64,000 bases of DNA from an uncultured Acidobacteriota bacterium. GTDB taxonomy: Bacteria > Acidobacteriota > Blastocatellia > RBC074. Shown piece after piece: positions 34,823-43,612 of the stretch. The stretch is from contig CADECP010000022.1 of assembly GCA_902825875.1 (NCBI GenBank), forward strand, positions 1 to 64,000. The letters run 5' to 3'. How positions within the stretch are numbered: the first letter of the stretch is position 1; every line of letters begins with the position of its first letter. The position numbers were made by a program, and so were the translations under genes. The notes beneath the pieces were generated by a model. That model was given only the letters and a program-made list of their open reading frames with translations. It searched no databases and was not told where the DNA came from.

Positions 34823-37084
34823 ATGCAGCTTGATTTTAAGCCGGTTTATGAATTCGGAGAGTTTCGGTTGAACGTAGCTGACCGCCAATTGAAACGTGGC
34901 AGAGAATCCGTTTCGTTGACGCCGAAGCTTTTCGATTTGCTGATCTTCCTGTTGGAAAATCACGGACGAGCCATCAGCAAAGACGAACTGTTGAACAAAG
35001 TCTGGCCGGATAGTTTTGTCAGTGAAGAAAACCTGAGCCGTCATATTTCCATGCTGCGAAAAGCTCTGGGCGAAGACAGCGGCCAGCCAAAATTCATCGA
35101 GACGTTGCCGAAATTCGGCTACAGATTTTCCGGGCAAGTAACCGTTGAAACTCCTTTGAGTGAGTCTGCTGCTCCGGTTTTGTCGCCGGCTTTGTCACAT
35201 GACCTGACTGAATCGCTATCCTTTCAGCGCGATCCGGGCTTTCAACAATCGGCTGCGCTCGAATCACAGCAACCGTTTTCCAACTTAACGCACAACGTAG
35301 AGACGTACTTTCCGCCCGAACTGCCGGAAAACGAGATGAAGGCCGATAAGCCAGTCTTCAAACCGCACAAATGGATTTTGCTGGCCGGATTGCTGATTGC
35401 CGTCGTTGGCGTAGCTGTTGCGGGCTATCGGTTTCTCAAAACTCAATCAGGCACAGACGCGCCGCCGAAAATCATTCCATTTACCAGCTTTCAGAACCGA
35501 GAAAATTACCCAGCGTTTTCGCCTGACGACAAAATGCTGGCTTTTAGCTGGGACGGACAGGACGGAAAGAACAGCGACATTTACGTCAAATTGCTGGATG
35601 CGGAAACTCCGCTGCGATTGACCACCAATACGGCTGCGGACATCAGCCCTGTGTGGTCGCCCGATAGCCGCTTTCTGGCATTCGTTCGCATTTTTGAGGA
35701 CGGCAAAGCGGGAATTTATCTGGTTCCGACTTTGGGCGGGCCGGAGCGCGAATTGGTAACAGGCATCTGGTCTGCCGGGACAGCAGTTCCGGCTGGGCGT
35801 TTGGCCTGGTCGCCTGACAGCAAGTTCCTGGTGTTTGCAGGCAGAACGGATCAAGCTGAAACGCAGTTGCACCTGTATCGTTACGATTTCGACACGCAGC
35901 AAAGACAGCAGCTCACCGATTCAGCCGAAGACGACCGCATGCCGGTGTTTTCGCCTGACGGCCAAACGCTGGCGTTTGTTCGTGGGCTGGATGAAATTTT
36001 CGTCATGCCCGCCAGCGGAGGGCAACTGCGCCAATTGACGTTTGAGAACCGCCGCATTTTCGGATTGGCCTGGTTGGCGCAGGGAAACGATCTGATTTTT
36101 TCTTCTGCCCGTGCTGGCAATTCCACGTTGTGGAAGCTGGCGGCAACGGGCGGAACTCCGCAGGCCTTGACGCCCGGCGGCGAACAAGTCGGCAATCTGG
36201 CCATCTCGCAGGACGGGAAACGGCTGGCTTACGTGCAAAACATCCGCGATTCAAACATCTGGCAACTTGAGGTTTCGGATTCTCAATCGCCGCCCAATGC
36301 GCCAGCCCCGCTGATTGTTTCGACCCGGCTGGAAATGCAACCGGAGTTTTCGCCGGACGGCAAACATATCGCATTTGTTTCCACGCGCTCCGGCTGGCGC
36401 GAAATCTGGCTCAGCGACAGCGCCGGGCATAATCTTGTGCAATTGACACGCTTCAACGGCCCGTATGTTGGCAGCCCGAAATTTTCACCGGACGGAAAAC
36501 ACATTGCCTTTGATTGTACTGCCGAAAACGACCAGCGGGATATTTACGTCGTTGGCATAACTGGCGGGACTCCGCGCCGACTGACGACGGACAGCGCCAA
36601 CGAATCCGAACCATTTTGGTCGCGCGACGGGCAATGGATTTATTTCTGTTTGGCGCGTCAGGACAGCGAGCAAATCTGGAAAATCCCTGCCGCAGGCGGC
36701 GCTGCCGTGCAAGTGACTCAAAGGGGCGGACGCCACTCGGCGGAATCGCCTGACGGGAAGTATTTGTATTTTTCCCAAAAGCCTGACGAACCGGGCATCT
36801 GGCGCAAACCAACCGCCGGAGGCGAAAAAAAATTGATTCTGCCGCAAGGCCGCACGGGCAATTGGGCGATTGGCGAACAAGGCATTTACTTCATCAATCC
36901 AACCAGCAAACCGCGCCCAACGTTGGAATTGTTTCGTTTCGCTTCGGAACAAATTTCTCTGCTTGCGACGCTGGAAAAATGGACGTTCGCCGATTTCGCC
37001 GTTTCTCCCGATGGCCGCAAAATCTCCTGGTCGCAAATTGACCGCAACGAAAGCGATCTGATTTTGGTGGAAAATTTTCGCTAA
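34823..37084 (+). CDS. Membrane-anchored ToxR/CadC-type regulator with TolB-like propeller
   Basis: 753 aa from the ATG at 34823; a TTG 20 codons upstream is possible. The N-terminus holds an OmpR/ToxR winged helix (about 8-105: YEFGEFRLNVADRQLKRGRE, LTPKLFDLLIFLLEN, ENLSRHISMLRKALG, FIETLPKFGYRF). One membrane helix follows (about 183-205, WILLAGLLIAVVGVAVAGY). The rest is a periplasmic TolB/PD40 propeller with repeated FSPDGK(H/T)(I/L)AFV and SPDSKFLVFAG units. This is a CadC-like one-component sensor that would bind DNA while attached to the membrane. It may control either neighbouring TIGR03437 gene (inference). Confidence 0.9.
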   Translation: MQLDFKPVYEFGEFRLNVADRQLKRGRESVSLTPKLFDLLIFLLENHGRAISKDELLNKVWPDSFVSEENLSRHISMLRKALGEDSGQPKFIETLPKFGYRFSGQVTVETPLSESAAPVLSPALSHDLTESLSFQRDPGFQQSAALESQQPFSNLTHNVETYFPPELPENEMKADKPVFKPHKWILLAGLLIAVVGVAVAGYRFLKTQSGTDAPPKIIPFTSFQNRENYPAFSPDDKMLAFSWDGQDGKNSDIYVKLLDAETPLRLTTNTAADISPVWSPDSRFLAFVRIFEDGKAGIYLVPTLGGPERELVTGIWSAGTAVPAGRLAWSPDSKFLVFAGRTDQAETQLHLYRYDFDTQQRQQLTDSAEDDRMPVFSPDGQTLAFVRGLDEIFVMPASGGQLRQLTFENRRIFGLAWLAQGNDLIFSSARAGNSTLWKLAATGGTPQALTPGGEQVGNLAISQDGKRLAYVQNIRDSNIWQLEVSDSQSPPNAPAPLIVSTRLEMQPEFSPDGKHIAFVSTRSGWREIWLSDSAGHNLVQLTRFNGPYVGSPKFSPDGKHIAFDCTAENDQRDIYVVGITGGTPRRLTTDSANESEPFWSRDGQWIYFCLARQDSEQIWKIPAAGGAAVQVTQRGGRHSAESPDGKYLYFSQKPDEPGIWRKPTAGGEKKLILPQGRTGNWAIGEQGIYFINPTSKPRPTLELFRFASEQISLLATLEKWTFADFAVSPDGRKISWSQIDRNESDLILVENFR

Positions 37085-37418
37085 AACCGACTTTGCGCCT
37101 TTTGAATTTTCGAGCCTTTGCACTGCTTCTGTTCGGACAACAAGTCACGTTTCAACTAAATGCACGCGACCGGTTGTCACGGCGGCAAATGGCGCAAATG
37201 TTGTCTCAACTGTCCTGCCATTGATTTTCAACGACTTACTATGCACGCGGCTCAGGTCACAGCGTGGAATGCCGATTGCCGAACAAGAGCGTCGCTTAAT
37301 GGCGAAGAATAACCATTCAAGCGGCTTCTTCCCCATTCCGATTTTCTGTCCGACTTTCTGTCCGACTTTCTGTAAGACCGATTGTGCCCGCGTCTTTGAG
37401 TTTTTGGAGGCTTACGAC
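37085..37418. other. Intergenic region with 12-bp tandem repeat
   Basis: About 330 bp before the DUF5666 protein. The downstream frame stays open through it, but there is no ribosome-binding site, and the translation (Cys-rich, no signal peptide) looks non-coding. The 12-bp unit TTTCTGTCCGAC is repeated twice plus a partial third copy near 37344-37374. Confidence 0.55.
37344..37374 (+). repeat. 12-bp tandem repeat
   Basis: Two complete TTTCTGTCCGAC units and a partial third (TTTCTGT) lie 45 bp upstream of the GTG start at 37419, in the presumed leader of the DUF5666-repeat gene. Confidence 0.75.
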
Positions 37419-39440
37419 GTGCGTGCCATTTTCTTGCAGTCGAAATTCGGTGGGAGCTTCATCGCCCTGACTTTTTGTTTTCTGGCAATCACGAACTTCG
37501 CTCAAACCGGAGGTCGTTTTCAAGCTCCCGGATCGGGCGATTTTGAATTTACCGGAATCATTCAAACGTTGCCGAACGCAGCAGGTTTGGTTGGCGATTG
37601 GAAAGTCGCCGGGCGGATTGTTCGCGTCACATCCGGCACTCAACTGAAACCAACCGACGGGCAATTCGTCGTCGGAAAGTTTGTCCGGGTCGAAGGTTGT
37701 AAGCAAAACAACAACTCCGTCATCGGCAAAGAGATTGAATCCAAATTCAATCCCGGCGGTGGAGCCGCGACAAAGTTCTTTGGCAACATAGAAAAATTAC
37801 CGTCCACCGCAGGGCGCATCGGCGATTGGAACGTGGCCGGGCGCACGGTTCACGTCGGAATGCTGACTGTCATCGAACAGCACGAAGTTCCGCTGGCAAT
37901 TGGCGTGCGGGTTGAAATCGAAGGCATTCAATTGCCGGATGGTTCGGTTGACGCCGAATTGGTCGAAACCAAAGCCGAACCGGGCGGCGGGCCGTTTGAT
38001 TTCACCGGCACGATTGAAAACCTGTCCGGCAGCCTGAACCGATTGGGCGAATGGGCAATCAGCGGACGCAAAATCAACGTCACCAATGCCACTCGCATCA
38101 GGCAGGAACAGGGGCTGATCGGTGTCGGAGTAACTGTGCAGGTGCGAAGTTTGGTTCGGCAAAACGGTTCGATGGACGCGCTGGAAATCGAAACCCGATT
38201 CGGCGACAACGTTTCGATGGTTGGCAGGTTTGCGGAGTTTTACGGAACGATTGAATCGCTGGTGCAACAGAACAAACAGTTGGCGGTCTGGACGGTCAGC
38301 GGACGCAGAATCAACATCACCGCGATGACGGTGTTCGAACGCGCCGATCTTGGAATTGCCGTTGGCGCTCGCGTCGAAGTGAAAGGCATCGTTCAAGCCG
38401 ACACTTCGATTGATGCGACTCGCATCGTTTTGAAAAGCAGCGCAGGTTCCCAGCCCAACGGAGTTTTGTACGGCAAGGTCGAAATGCTGCCGGCGACTGT
38501 CAATCTGATTGGTGATTGGCGAATCGCAGGCAAAACGGTTCACGTTACGGCGGCGACCGGCATCGAACGCAAATACGACCAGATCGCACTTGGAGCTTTT
38601 GGCGAAGTTTTCGGTTCGACGGCTGCCGACGGTTCAATCAATGCCGCTCGAATCGAAGCCAAGCAGGGGCCGGGCAATGGCGCATTCACAAGTTTCGATT
38701 CGGTGGCGACGGTCAGCGCGGCCAGTTACCGCGAAGAAAATTCTGCCGAATCCATAGTCTCTGCTTTCGGTAACAATCTGGCTTCGGGAACGACCATCGC
38801 TCTTTCTCAACCGCTGCCGCTGAATCTGTGGAATGTCAGCGTGTTGATTGACGGACGACAGGCCAGGCTGTTTTTCGTTTCGCCGAATCAGATCAATTAC
38901 CTGATTCCGGCGGATGTGCCTTCGGGATTGGCCAATGTGGTAGTGACCAGTCAAGACCAGATTGTTTCTCAGGGAACGATTATCGTTTCAAACGTGGCGC
39001 CGAGTTTGTTCACGGCGGATGCTTCGGGGCAAGGCCCCCCTGCCGGTTTGTTGTTGCGAATCAAAGCCAACGGCGAACAAGTATACGAATCGCTGGTGCA
39101 GTTTGATGTGACGCAAAGCAAGCTGGTTCCTGCTCCGATCATTCGCCGTCCTGATGAACAACTGTATTTGATTTTGTTTGGCTCCGGTTTGCGATACGCG
39201 CCAAACAGCGACGGCAATGAAACCAACGGCGTTGCGGAACGGGTCGAAGCGACATTGGGCGATGTCAGCGCGCCGGTTGTGTATGCCGGAATTGCGCCGG
39301 GTTATGTCGGACTGGAACAGATTAACGTGCAGATTCCCGATGCTGCGGTTTCCAATCCAAACACGATTGTGACAATTCGGGTGCGAGACGTACTGAATAA
39401 TTTGAAGCAGGCAAATTCAGTGACGGTCTTCATCCAGTAA
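37419..39440 (+). CDS. Secreted protein with five DUF5666-like repeats and TIGR03437 C-terminus
   Basis: 673 aa with a GTG start at 37419, 8 nt after GGAGG; this start gives a normal signal peptide (FGGSFIALTFCFLAITNFAQ). Five OB-like repeats of about 75 aa follow (about 40-420). Each has the pattern (F/Y)xGxIExLP...xxGDWxVxGRxVxV...GxxVxVxG and ends with (I/L)E(T/S)K, matching DUF5666. The last about 240 residues form a TIGR03437 domain (ASYREENSAESIVSAFGNNL to the end). Probably exported and surface-associated. The leader carries a 12-bp tandem repeat; a strong terminator follows. Confidence 0.88.
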   Translation: MRAIFLQSKFGGSFIALTFCFLAITNFAQTGGRFQAPGSGDFEFTGIIQTLPNAAGLVGDWKVAGRIVRVTSGTQLKPTDGQFVVGKFVRVEGCKQNNNSVIGKEIESKFNPGGGAATKFFGNIEKLPSTAGRIGDWNVAGRTVHVGMLTVIEQHEVPLAIGVRVEIEGIQLPDGSVDAELVETKAEPGGGPFDFTGTIENLSGSLNRLGEWAISGRKINVTNATRIRQEQGLIGVGVTVQVRSLVRQNGSMDALEIETRFGDNVSMVGRFAEFYGTIESLVQQNKQLAVWTVSGRRINITAMTVFERADLGIAVGARVEVKGIVQADTSIDATRIVLKSSAGSQPNGVLYGKVEMLPATVNLIGDWRIAGKTVHVTAATGIERKYDQIALGAFGEVFGSTAADGSINAARIEAKQGPGNGAFTSFDSVATVSAASYREENSAESIVSAFGNNLASGTTIALSQPLPLNLWNVSVLIDGRQARLFFVSPNQINYLIPADVPSGLANVVVTSQDQIVSQGTIIVSNVAPSLFTADASGQGPPAGLLLRIKANGEQVYESLVQFDVTQSKLVPAPIIRRPDEQLYLILFGSGLRYAPNSDGNETNGVAERVEATLGDVSAPVVYAGIAPGYVGLEQINVQIPDAAVSNPNTIVTIRVRDVLNNLKQANSVTVFIQ

Positions 39441-39486
39441 TACCTTGTCGGCAACGTTCGTCGTAAGATAACGTTCCGGCTTGGCC

Positions 39487-39519
39487 GGCGATGCCTTCTA
39501 CGCGGAGGAAGGCATCGCC
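39487..39519 (+). terminator. Terminator after the DUF5666-repeat gene
   Basis: GGCGATGCCTTC (39487-39498) and GAAGGCATCGCC (39508-39519) form a perfect 12-bp stem, followed by TTCTTTGTTTG. Confidence 0.88.
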
Positions 39520-39529
39520 TTCTTTGTTT

Positions 39530-39564
39530 GTGGGCACGGGGCAGGTTCAGCACCTGTCTCACCA
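39530..39564. repeat. Dispersed palindrome, copy 1
   Basis: GGGGCAGGTTCAGCACCTGT and its surroundings closely match the perfect palindrome at 46288-46317 (GACAGGTTC/GAACCTGTC core flanked by GGTGGG/CCCACC). This copy is less symmetric. It lies upstream of the histidine kinase gene. Confidence 0.6.
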
Positions 39565-39660
39565 ACTCAAGAAGTCGCACCCACCTGAAAATCGCTATAA
39601 GGGGTTATGTGTTCCGCGAAGCGACCGGATGGCATCCTTTCGTGCCGCAACTACGGGCTA

Positions 39661-42210
39661 ATGAAAAGCTTGATTCCACAACCTGGCCGTTCGCTCAAAT
39701 GGCTGCTGGCGATCATTCTGGTTTCGACGTTTATCGCCGTGGTCGTGGATTGGCGTGCGCCCGGACTGAGCCGGTACTTGCAGGATGTGTTGATGCGTAT
39801 GCGCGGAACGATGCCGCCGCCGGATCAAATTGTCATTCTGGCGATTGACGATGCCAGCATTGCGCGATTCGGACGCTTTCCGTGGTCGCGCGCGTTGACG
39901 GCTCAGGCGTTGGAGAAAATCTCGGCGGCGAATCCAAAAGTCATCGGCTTGAGCGTTCTGTACAGCGAAGCCACCAACGAAAACGACGATGTTGCATTGG
40001 CGCAGGCAATCAAAAATTCCGGCAAAGTCGTCGTCGCCGCTCAACTGGTCAGCATTGGCGCAAACCGCGCCGAATGGCTGCGCCCGCTGCCGGACATTGA
40101 ACAAGTCGCCGCAGCCGTAGGTCATGGCAATGTCGCCACGGACAACGACGGCGTTGCTCGTGCGCTGCTTTTGCGCGAAGCCGACGACGGCGGTCGCACG
40201 TATTGGTCGTTGGCGGCAGAACTCATTCGCGTGGCCGATGGAGCCAGGCCGGAGGAAATTCATGAAGTCCCCGGCGCAGTCCGAATCGCCGCTCGCACCA
40301 TTCCCGTCGTGACGGATTCACAATCCGTTTTTGTCACGACACAACCCAACAGCACACAATTTGAAACGGTTCGCGCCAATCGAATGCCGATTGATTTCAT
40401 TGGCCCGGCGGGAACATTCGCCGCGCGTACGTTCAGTTTGGCCGATCTGATGGATGGCCGGGTCACTGCGGATGATTTACGCGGCAAATACGTGCTTGTC
40501 GGAGCGACCGCCTCTGCGATGGGCGACCGTGTGGCGTCGCCGTTTTCGCGTTACGAAAACAAGGATGGCGCTCAGAACGGTCAGATGATGCCGGGCGTCG
40601 AAGTGCTGGCCAATGCCGTGACGACGATTTTGCGCGAACGATTTTATGTGGAAACTCCCGGCTGGCTGGCGGCGCTGGTTGCCGCGTTGATTGCCGCCGC
40701 AATCGTGTTTTGGATTTTGGCTCCGCGCGAAAGCCTTTCGATGATGCCGCATCTGTTTTTCGTCGGCATTTTGTTGGCCGGGATTTTGCTGGCCGCGTTT
40801 GCGATGTTCGCTTATGGATTGGTGCTGCCGCCGCTGGTTCCGGCAATCGTCTCGGCGGTTGTGGCGATTCCGTTGACGCTGTTTCGCCGCGCGATGTCGC
40901 TGAGCGCGAATCTGAACGAACGTTTTGCCGAACTGATTCAGGAAAGCGGGAAACTTTCTCCGACGGCGATGAACTTCGGCGATGAAGCTGCGACCGGTTC
41001 CACCAAACAATTTTGGCTGAGCGGAACCAGCCGAAAAATGCGTGCGCTGGAAAAATTGCAGCGGCAATTGATGGCGCGTTCGCAGTTTGTGGACAGCGCG
41101 CTGCGTTCGATTGAAGACAGTTTATTGATTGCCGACACCGCCGGTCGCATCGTGTTTGCCAATCCGCGAGCTTCGCAGATTTTACGAATGACAGGGCAGG
41201 GCGTTATCGGGCAAAACCTGTTTGCCTGTTTGAAAGCCGTCGAGTTCGGGTCGCCATCCGCCGATGAAATGGTTGCATCCGGTTTGGCCGACCAAAGCCT
41301 GTCGCGTTTGTTAAACGACCGACAATCCGTCGAACGCGAAATCGTCATCGGCGAAATCCAGCCGCGAACGTATGCTCTGCGAATGAATGCCGTTTTTGCC
41401 GCCGACGGCAATTTGCCGCTGGGCATTGTGGCCACGTTGTACGACATCACCAAAGAGCGCGAATTGCTGCAAATGAAAAACGACGTGCTGGCGCTGGTCA
41501 CGCATGAAATGCGAACTCCGCTGACCGCCATCAAAGGCATGAGCGAAATCTTGTTGCAGTTCGACGCCACCGGCGAACGTCGCCGTGAAATGCACCAGAC
41601 AATCAACGAAGCCGCCGAACGGTTGTCGCGCATGATTGATGAGTATCTGGATTTGTCGCGGCTGGAATCAGGCGCGCGACCGTTGATGCCAAACACGGTT
41701 CAACCGGCGGCGCTGGTTGAACAGACCCTGTTGCTGCTCGACCCGGTGGCGGCTCAGCGCGGCATCAAATTGACCCGGCGTCTGGCCGAAGACCTGCCGG
41801 TGATTTTTGTTGATGAAGATTTGCTGTCTCGCGCGTTGACCAATCTGGTGGCCAATGCGATCAAATACAGCCCTGCAAATACCGAAGTCGTCATTTCAGC
41901 CGACACCGACGACAAATCGCTGTTCATTTCCGTCGCCGACCGCGGATATGGAATTCCACCGGCTTTGCTGTCGCGCATTTTCGAGAAGTTTTATCGCGTG
42001 CCTCGCGTCGAAGACGCCGATGCTCCGGGCACAGGATTAGGACTGGCGCTGGTGCGCGAAATTGCGGAGTTGCATGACGGTCGCGTCATGGTGGAAAGTG
42101 AGTCTGGTTCCGGGTCGGTCTTTACCTTGAGATTGCCCATCGAATTCAAGCGCAGAAAACACCATGGCAATATCGTTGAATTCCCAGCCAAACATTTTAG
42201 TGGCCGATGA
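39661..42210 (+). CDS. CHASE2-domain sensor histidine kinase
   Basis: 849 aa if started at the ATG at 39661 (MKSLIPQPGRSLKWLL); an ATG 18 codons upstream is also possible. An N-terminal helix (about 12-30) is followed by an extracytoplasmic CHASE2 domain (about 35-320, ILAIDDASIARFGRFPWSR, DDLRGKYVLVGATA). Three closely spaced membrane helices follow (about 330-410), then a PAS domain (about 475-590, RSIEDSLLIADTAGRIVFAN). HisKA has THEMRTPLTAIKGMSEILLQ (phospho-accepting His), and the HATPase contains NLVANAIKYSPAN, DRGYGIPPA and GTGLGLALVREIAE. The kinase overlaps the next gene, its likely partner regulator, by 47 bp. Confidence 0.93.
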   Translation: MKSLIPQPGRSLKWLLAIILVSTFIAVVVDWRAPGLSRYLQDVLMRMRGTMPPPDQIVILAIDDASIARFGRFPWSRALTAQALEKISAANPKVIGLSVLYSEATNENDDVALAQAIKNSGKVVVAAQLVSIGANRAEWLRPLPDIEQVAAAVGHGNVATDNDGVARALLLREADDGGRTYWSLAAELIRVADGARPEEIHEVPGAVRIAARTIPVVTDSQSVFVTTQPNSTQFETVRANRMPIDFIGPAGTFAARTFSLADLMDGRVTADDLRGKYVLVGATASAMGDRVASPFSRYENKDGAQNGQMMPGVEVLANAVTTILRERFYVETPGWLAALVAALIAAAIVFWILAPRESLSMMPHLFFVGILLAGILLAAFAMFAYGLVLPPLVPAIVSAVVAIPLTLFRRAMSLSANLNERFAELIQESGKLSPTAMNFGDEAATGSTKQFWLSGTSRKMRALEKLQRQLMARSQFVDSALRSIEDSLLIADTAGRIVFANPRASQILRMTGQGVIGQNLFACLKAVEFGSPSADEMVASGLADQSLSRLLNDRQSVEREIVIGEIQPRTYALRMNAVFAADGNLPLGIVATLYDITKERELLQMKNDVLALVTHEMRTPLTAIKGMSEILLQFDATGERRREMHQTINEAAERLSRMIDEYLDLSRLESGARPLMPNTVQPAALVEQTLLLLDPVAAQRGIKLTRRLAEDLPVIFVDEDLLSRALTNLVANAIKYSPANTEVVISADTDDKSLFISVADRGYGIPPALLSRIFEKFYRVPRVEDADAPGTGLGLALVREIAELHDGRVMVESESGSGSVFTLRLPIEFKRRKHHGNIVEFPAKHFSGR

Positions 42211-43606
42211 TGACCGTCTGATTCGCACCACTTTGGAAACTGCTTTGTCGCTGAACGGATTTCGCGTCAGTCTGGCCAAAAGCGGACGCGAAGCGATTGC
42301 GGCAGCCACAGCGCAATCGTTCGACGCGGTTATCAGCGATATTTACATGCCTGACGGCGACGGACTGTCCGTCGTGCGCGAACTGCGTGTTTTGCGTCCC
42401 GCGCTGCCCGTGATTTTGATGACCGCCCAGGGGGAACTGGACGTGACCGTTCAAGCCCTGGCCGAAGGCGCCCGCGATGTCATCGCCAAGCCATTCGACA
42501 TTGCCGCGCTGACCACACTGCTGAAAACTCATCTGGTCGCCAGTCGTCGAAAACACGATCTGACAACCAACTCTTCCGCTGCTGATTTTTCCAGTTCCGG
42601 TTTGATCGGGCGCAGCCCGGCCATGATGACTGTTTACAAACTGATCGCGCACGCCGCTCGCAGCGACGCGACGGTGTTGATTACCGGCGAATCGGGAACC
42701 GGAAAAGAATTGACTGCTCGCGCAATTCACGATTTCAGCGAACGAAAAGTAAAACCCTTCATCGCCGTCAACTGTTCCGGTTTGACCGACACGCTGCTCG
42801 AATCGGAATTGTTCGGCCACGCCAAAGGTTCGTTTACCGGAGCGAACGCCGACCACGCCGGTTTGTTTGAAGCGGCAAACGGCGGCACGTTGTTTTTGGA
42901 TGAACTGGCTTCGACCAGCCAGGCGTTCCAGGCCAGTTTGTTGCGCGTGCTGCAATCGGGCGAAGTTCGCAGGGTTGGTTCGACGCAAACGCATCGCGTC
43001 AATGTGCGAATTATCGGAGCCAGCAATGCTCCGTTGCGCGAACTGGCTGAAAGCGGCGGTTTTCGCGCCGATCTGTTTTATCGGCTGAGCGTGTTGACGA
43101 TTGAATTGCCGCCGTTGCGCCAGCGCGCAGACGATATTGAATTATTGGCGCAGCATTTTCTTCGCCGCAACAGTTCGGACAATCAGCCGCTGTTGCTGAC
43201 CGAAGAAGCCTTGCAAGCATTGCGAAGCCATGTTTTTCCGGGCAATGTGCGCGAACTTGAAAATGCGCTGAAAAGAGCCGCTGCTCTGTGCGTCAACGGA
43301 ATCGTCACGCCGGATTGTTTGCCGCCGCATATTGCTCGACTAACTATTGCCGCAAACATCGCTTTGCAACCTGAAGATTCGCTGAAATTGCTGGCAGCGG
43401 ATTGGCCGACTCTGGATGAATTGGAACGCCGATATTTGCAATTGGCTTTGGAAAAAGTTCACGGCAACCGCCAACATGCCGCAGATTTGCTGGGCATCGC
43501 CCGGCGCACAATTCAGCGGTTGATTATGCGTTACGGACTTGGTACATCGGACGTCTATAAAGACGAGCCTGAACATTTTCGGGCGAGCGACGAAGAAGAG
43601 GAGTAA
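42164..43606 (+). CDS. NtrC-family sigma-54-dependent response regulator
   Basis: 480 aa. The receiver domain (1-125) has Asp15-17 acidic pocket residues and phospho-acceptor Asp59 in VISDIYMPDGDG. The AAA+ domain (about 147-385) has Walker A GESGTGKE, the sigma-54 contact loop GSFTGA (Ser for the common Ala, seen in some members), Walker B GGTLFLDEL and the R-finger region FRADLFYRLSV. The Fis-type helix-turn-helix (about 420-465, EKVHGNRQHAADLLGIARRT) is intact. It would activate RNA polymerase with sigma-54. It overlaps the CHASE2 kinase gene and is 6 bp from the FecR-domain gene. Confidence 0.95.
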   Translation: MAISLNSQPNILVADDDRLIRTTLETALSLNGFRVSLAKSGREAIAAATAQSFDAVISDIYMPDGDGLSVVRELRVLRPALPVILMTAQGELDVTVQALAEGARDVIAKPFDIAALTTLLKTHLVASRRKHDLTTNSSAADFSSSGLIGRSPAMMTVYKLIAHAARSDATVLITGESGTGKELTARAIHDFSERKVKPFIAVNCSGLTDTLLESELFGHAKGSFTGANADHAGLFEAANGGTLFLDELASTSQAFQASLLRVLQSGEVRRVGSTQTHRVNVRIIGASNAPLRELAESGGFRADLFYRLSVLTIELPPLRQRADDIELLAQHFLRRNSSDNQPLLLTEEALQALRSHVFPGNVRELENALKRAAALCVNGIVTPDCLPPHIARLTIAANIALQPEDSLKLLAADWPTLDELERRYLQLALEKVHGNRQHAADLLGIARRTIQRLIMRYGLGTSDVYKDEPEHFRASDEEEE

Positions 43607-43612
43607 GTCATA

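Noticed and set aside
37221-37418. N-terminal extension of the DUF5666 protein
   Set aside because: The upstream part is Cys-rich and repeat-derived, and lacks a ribosome-binding site. The GTG at 37419 has a good one and yields a normal signal peptide.
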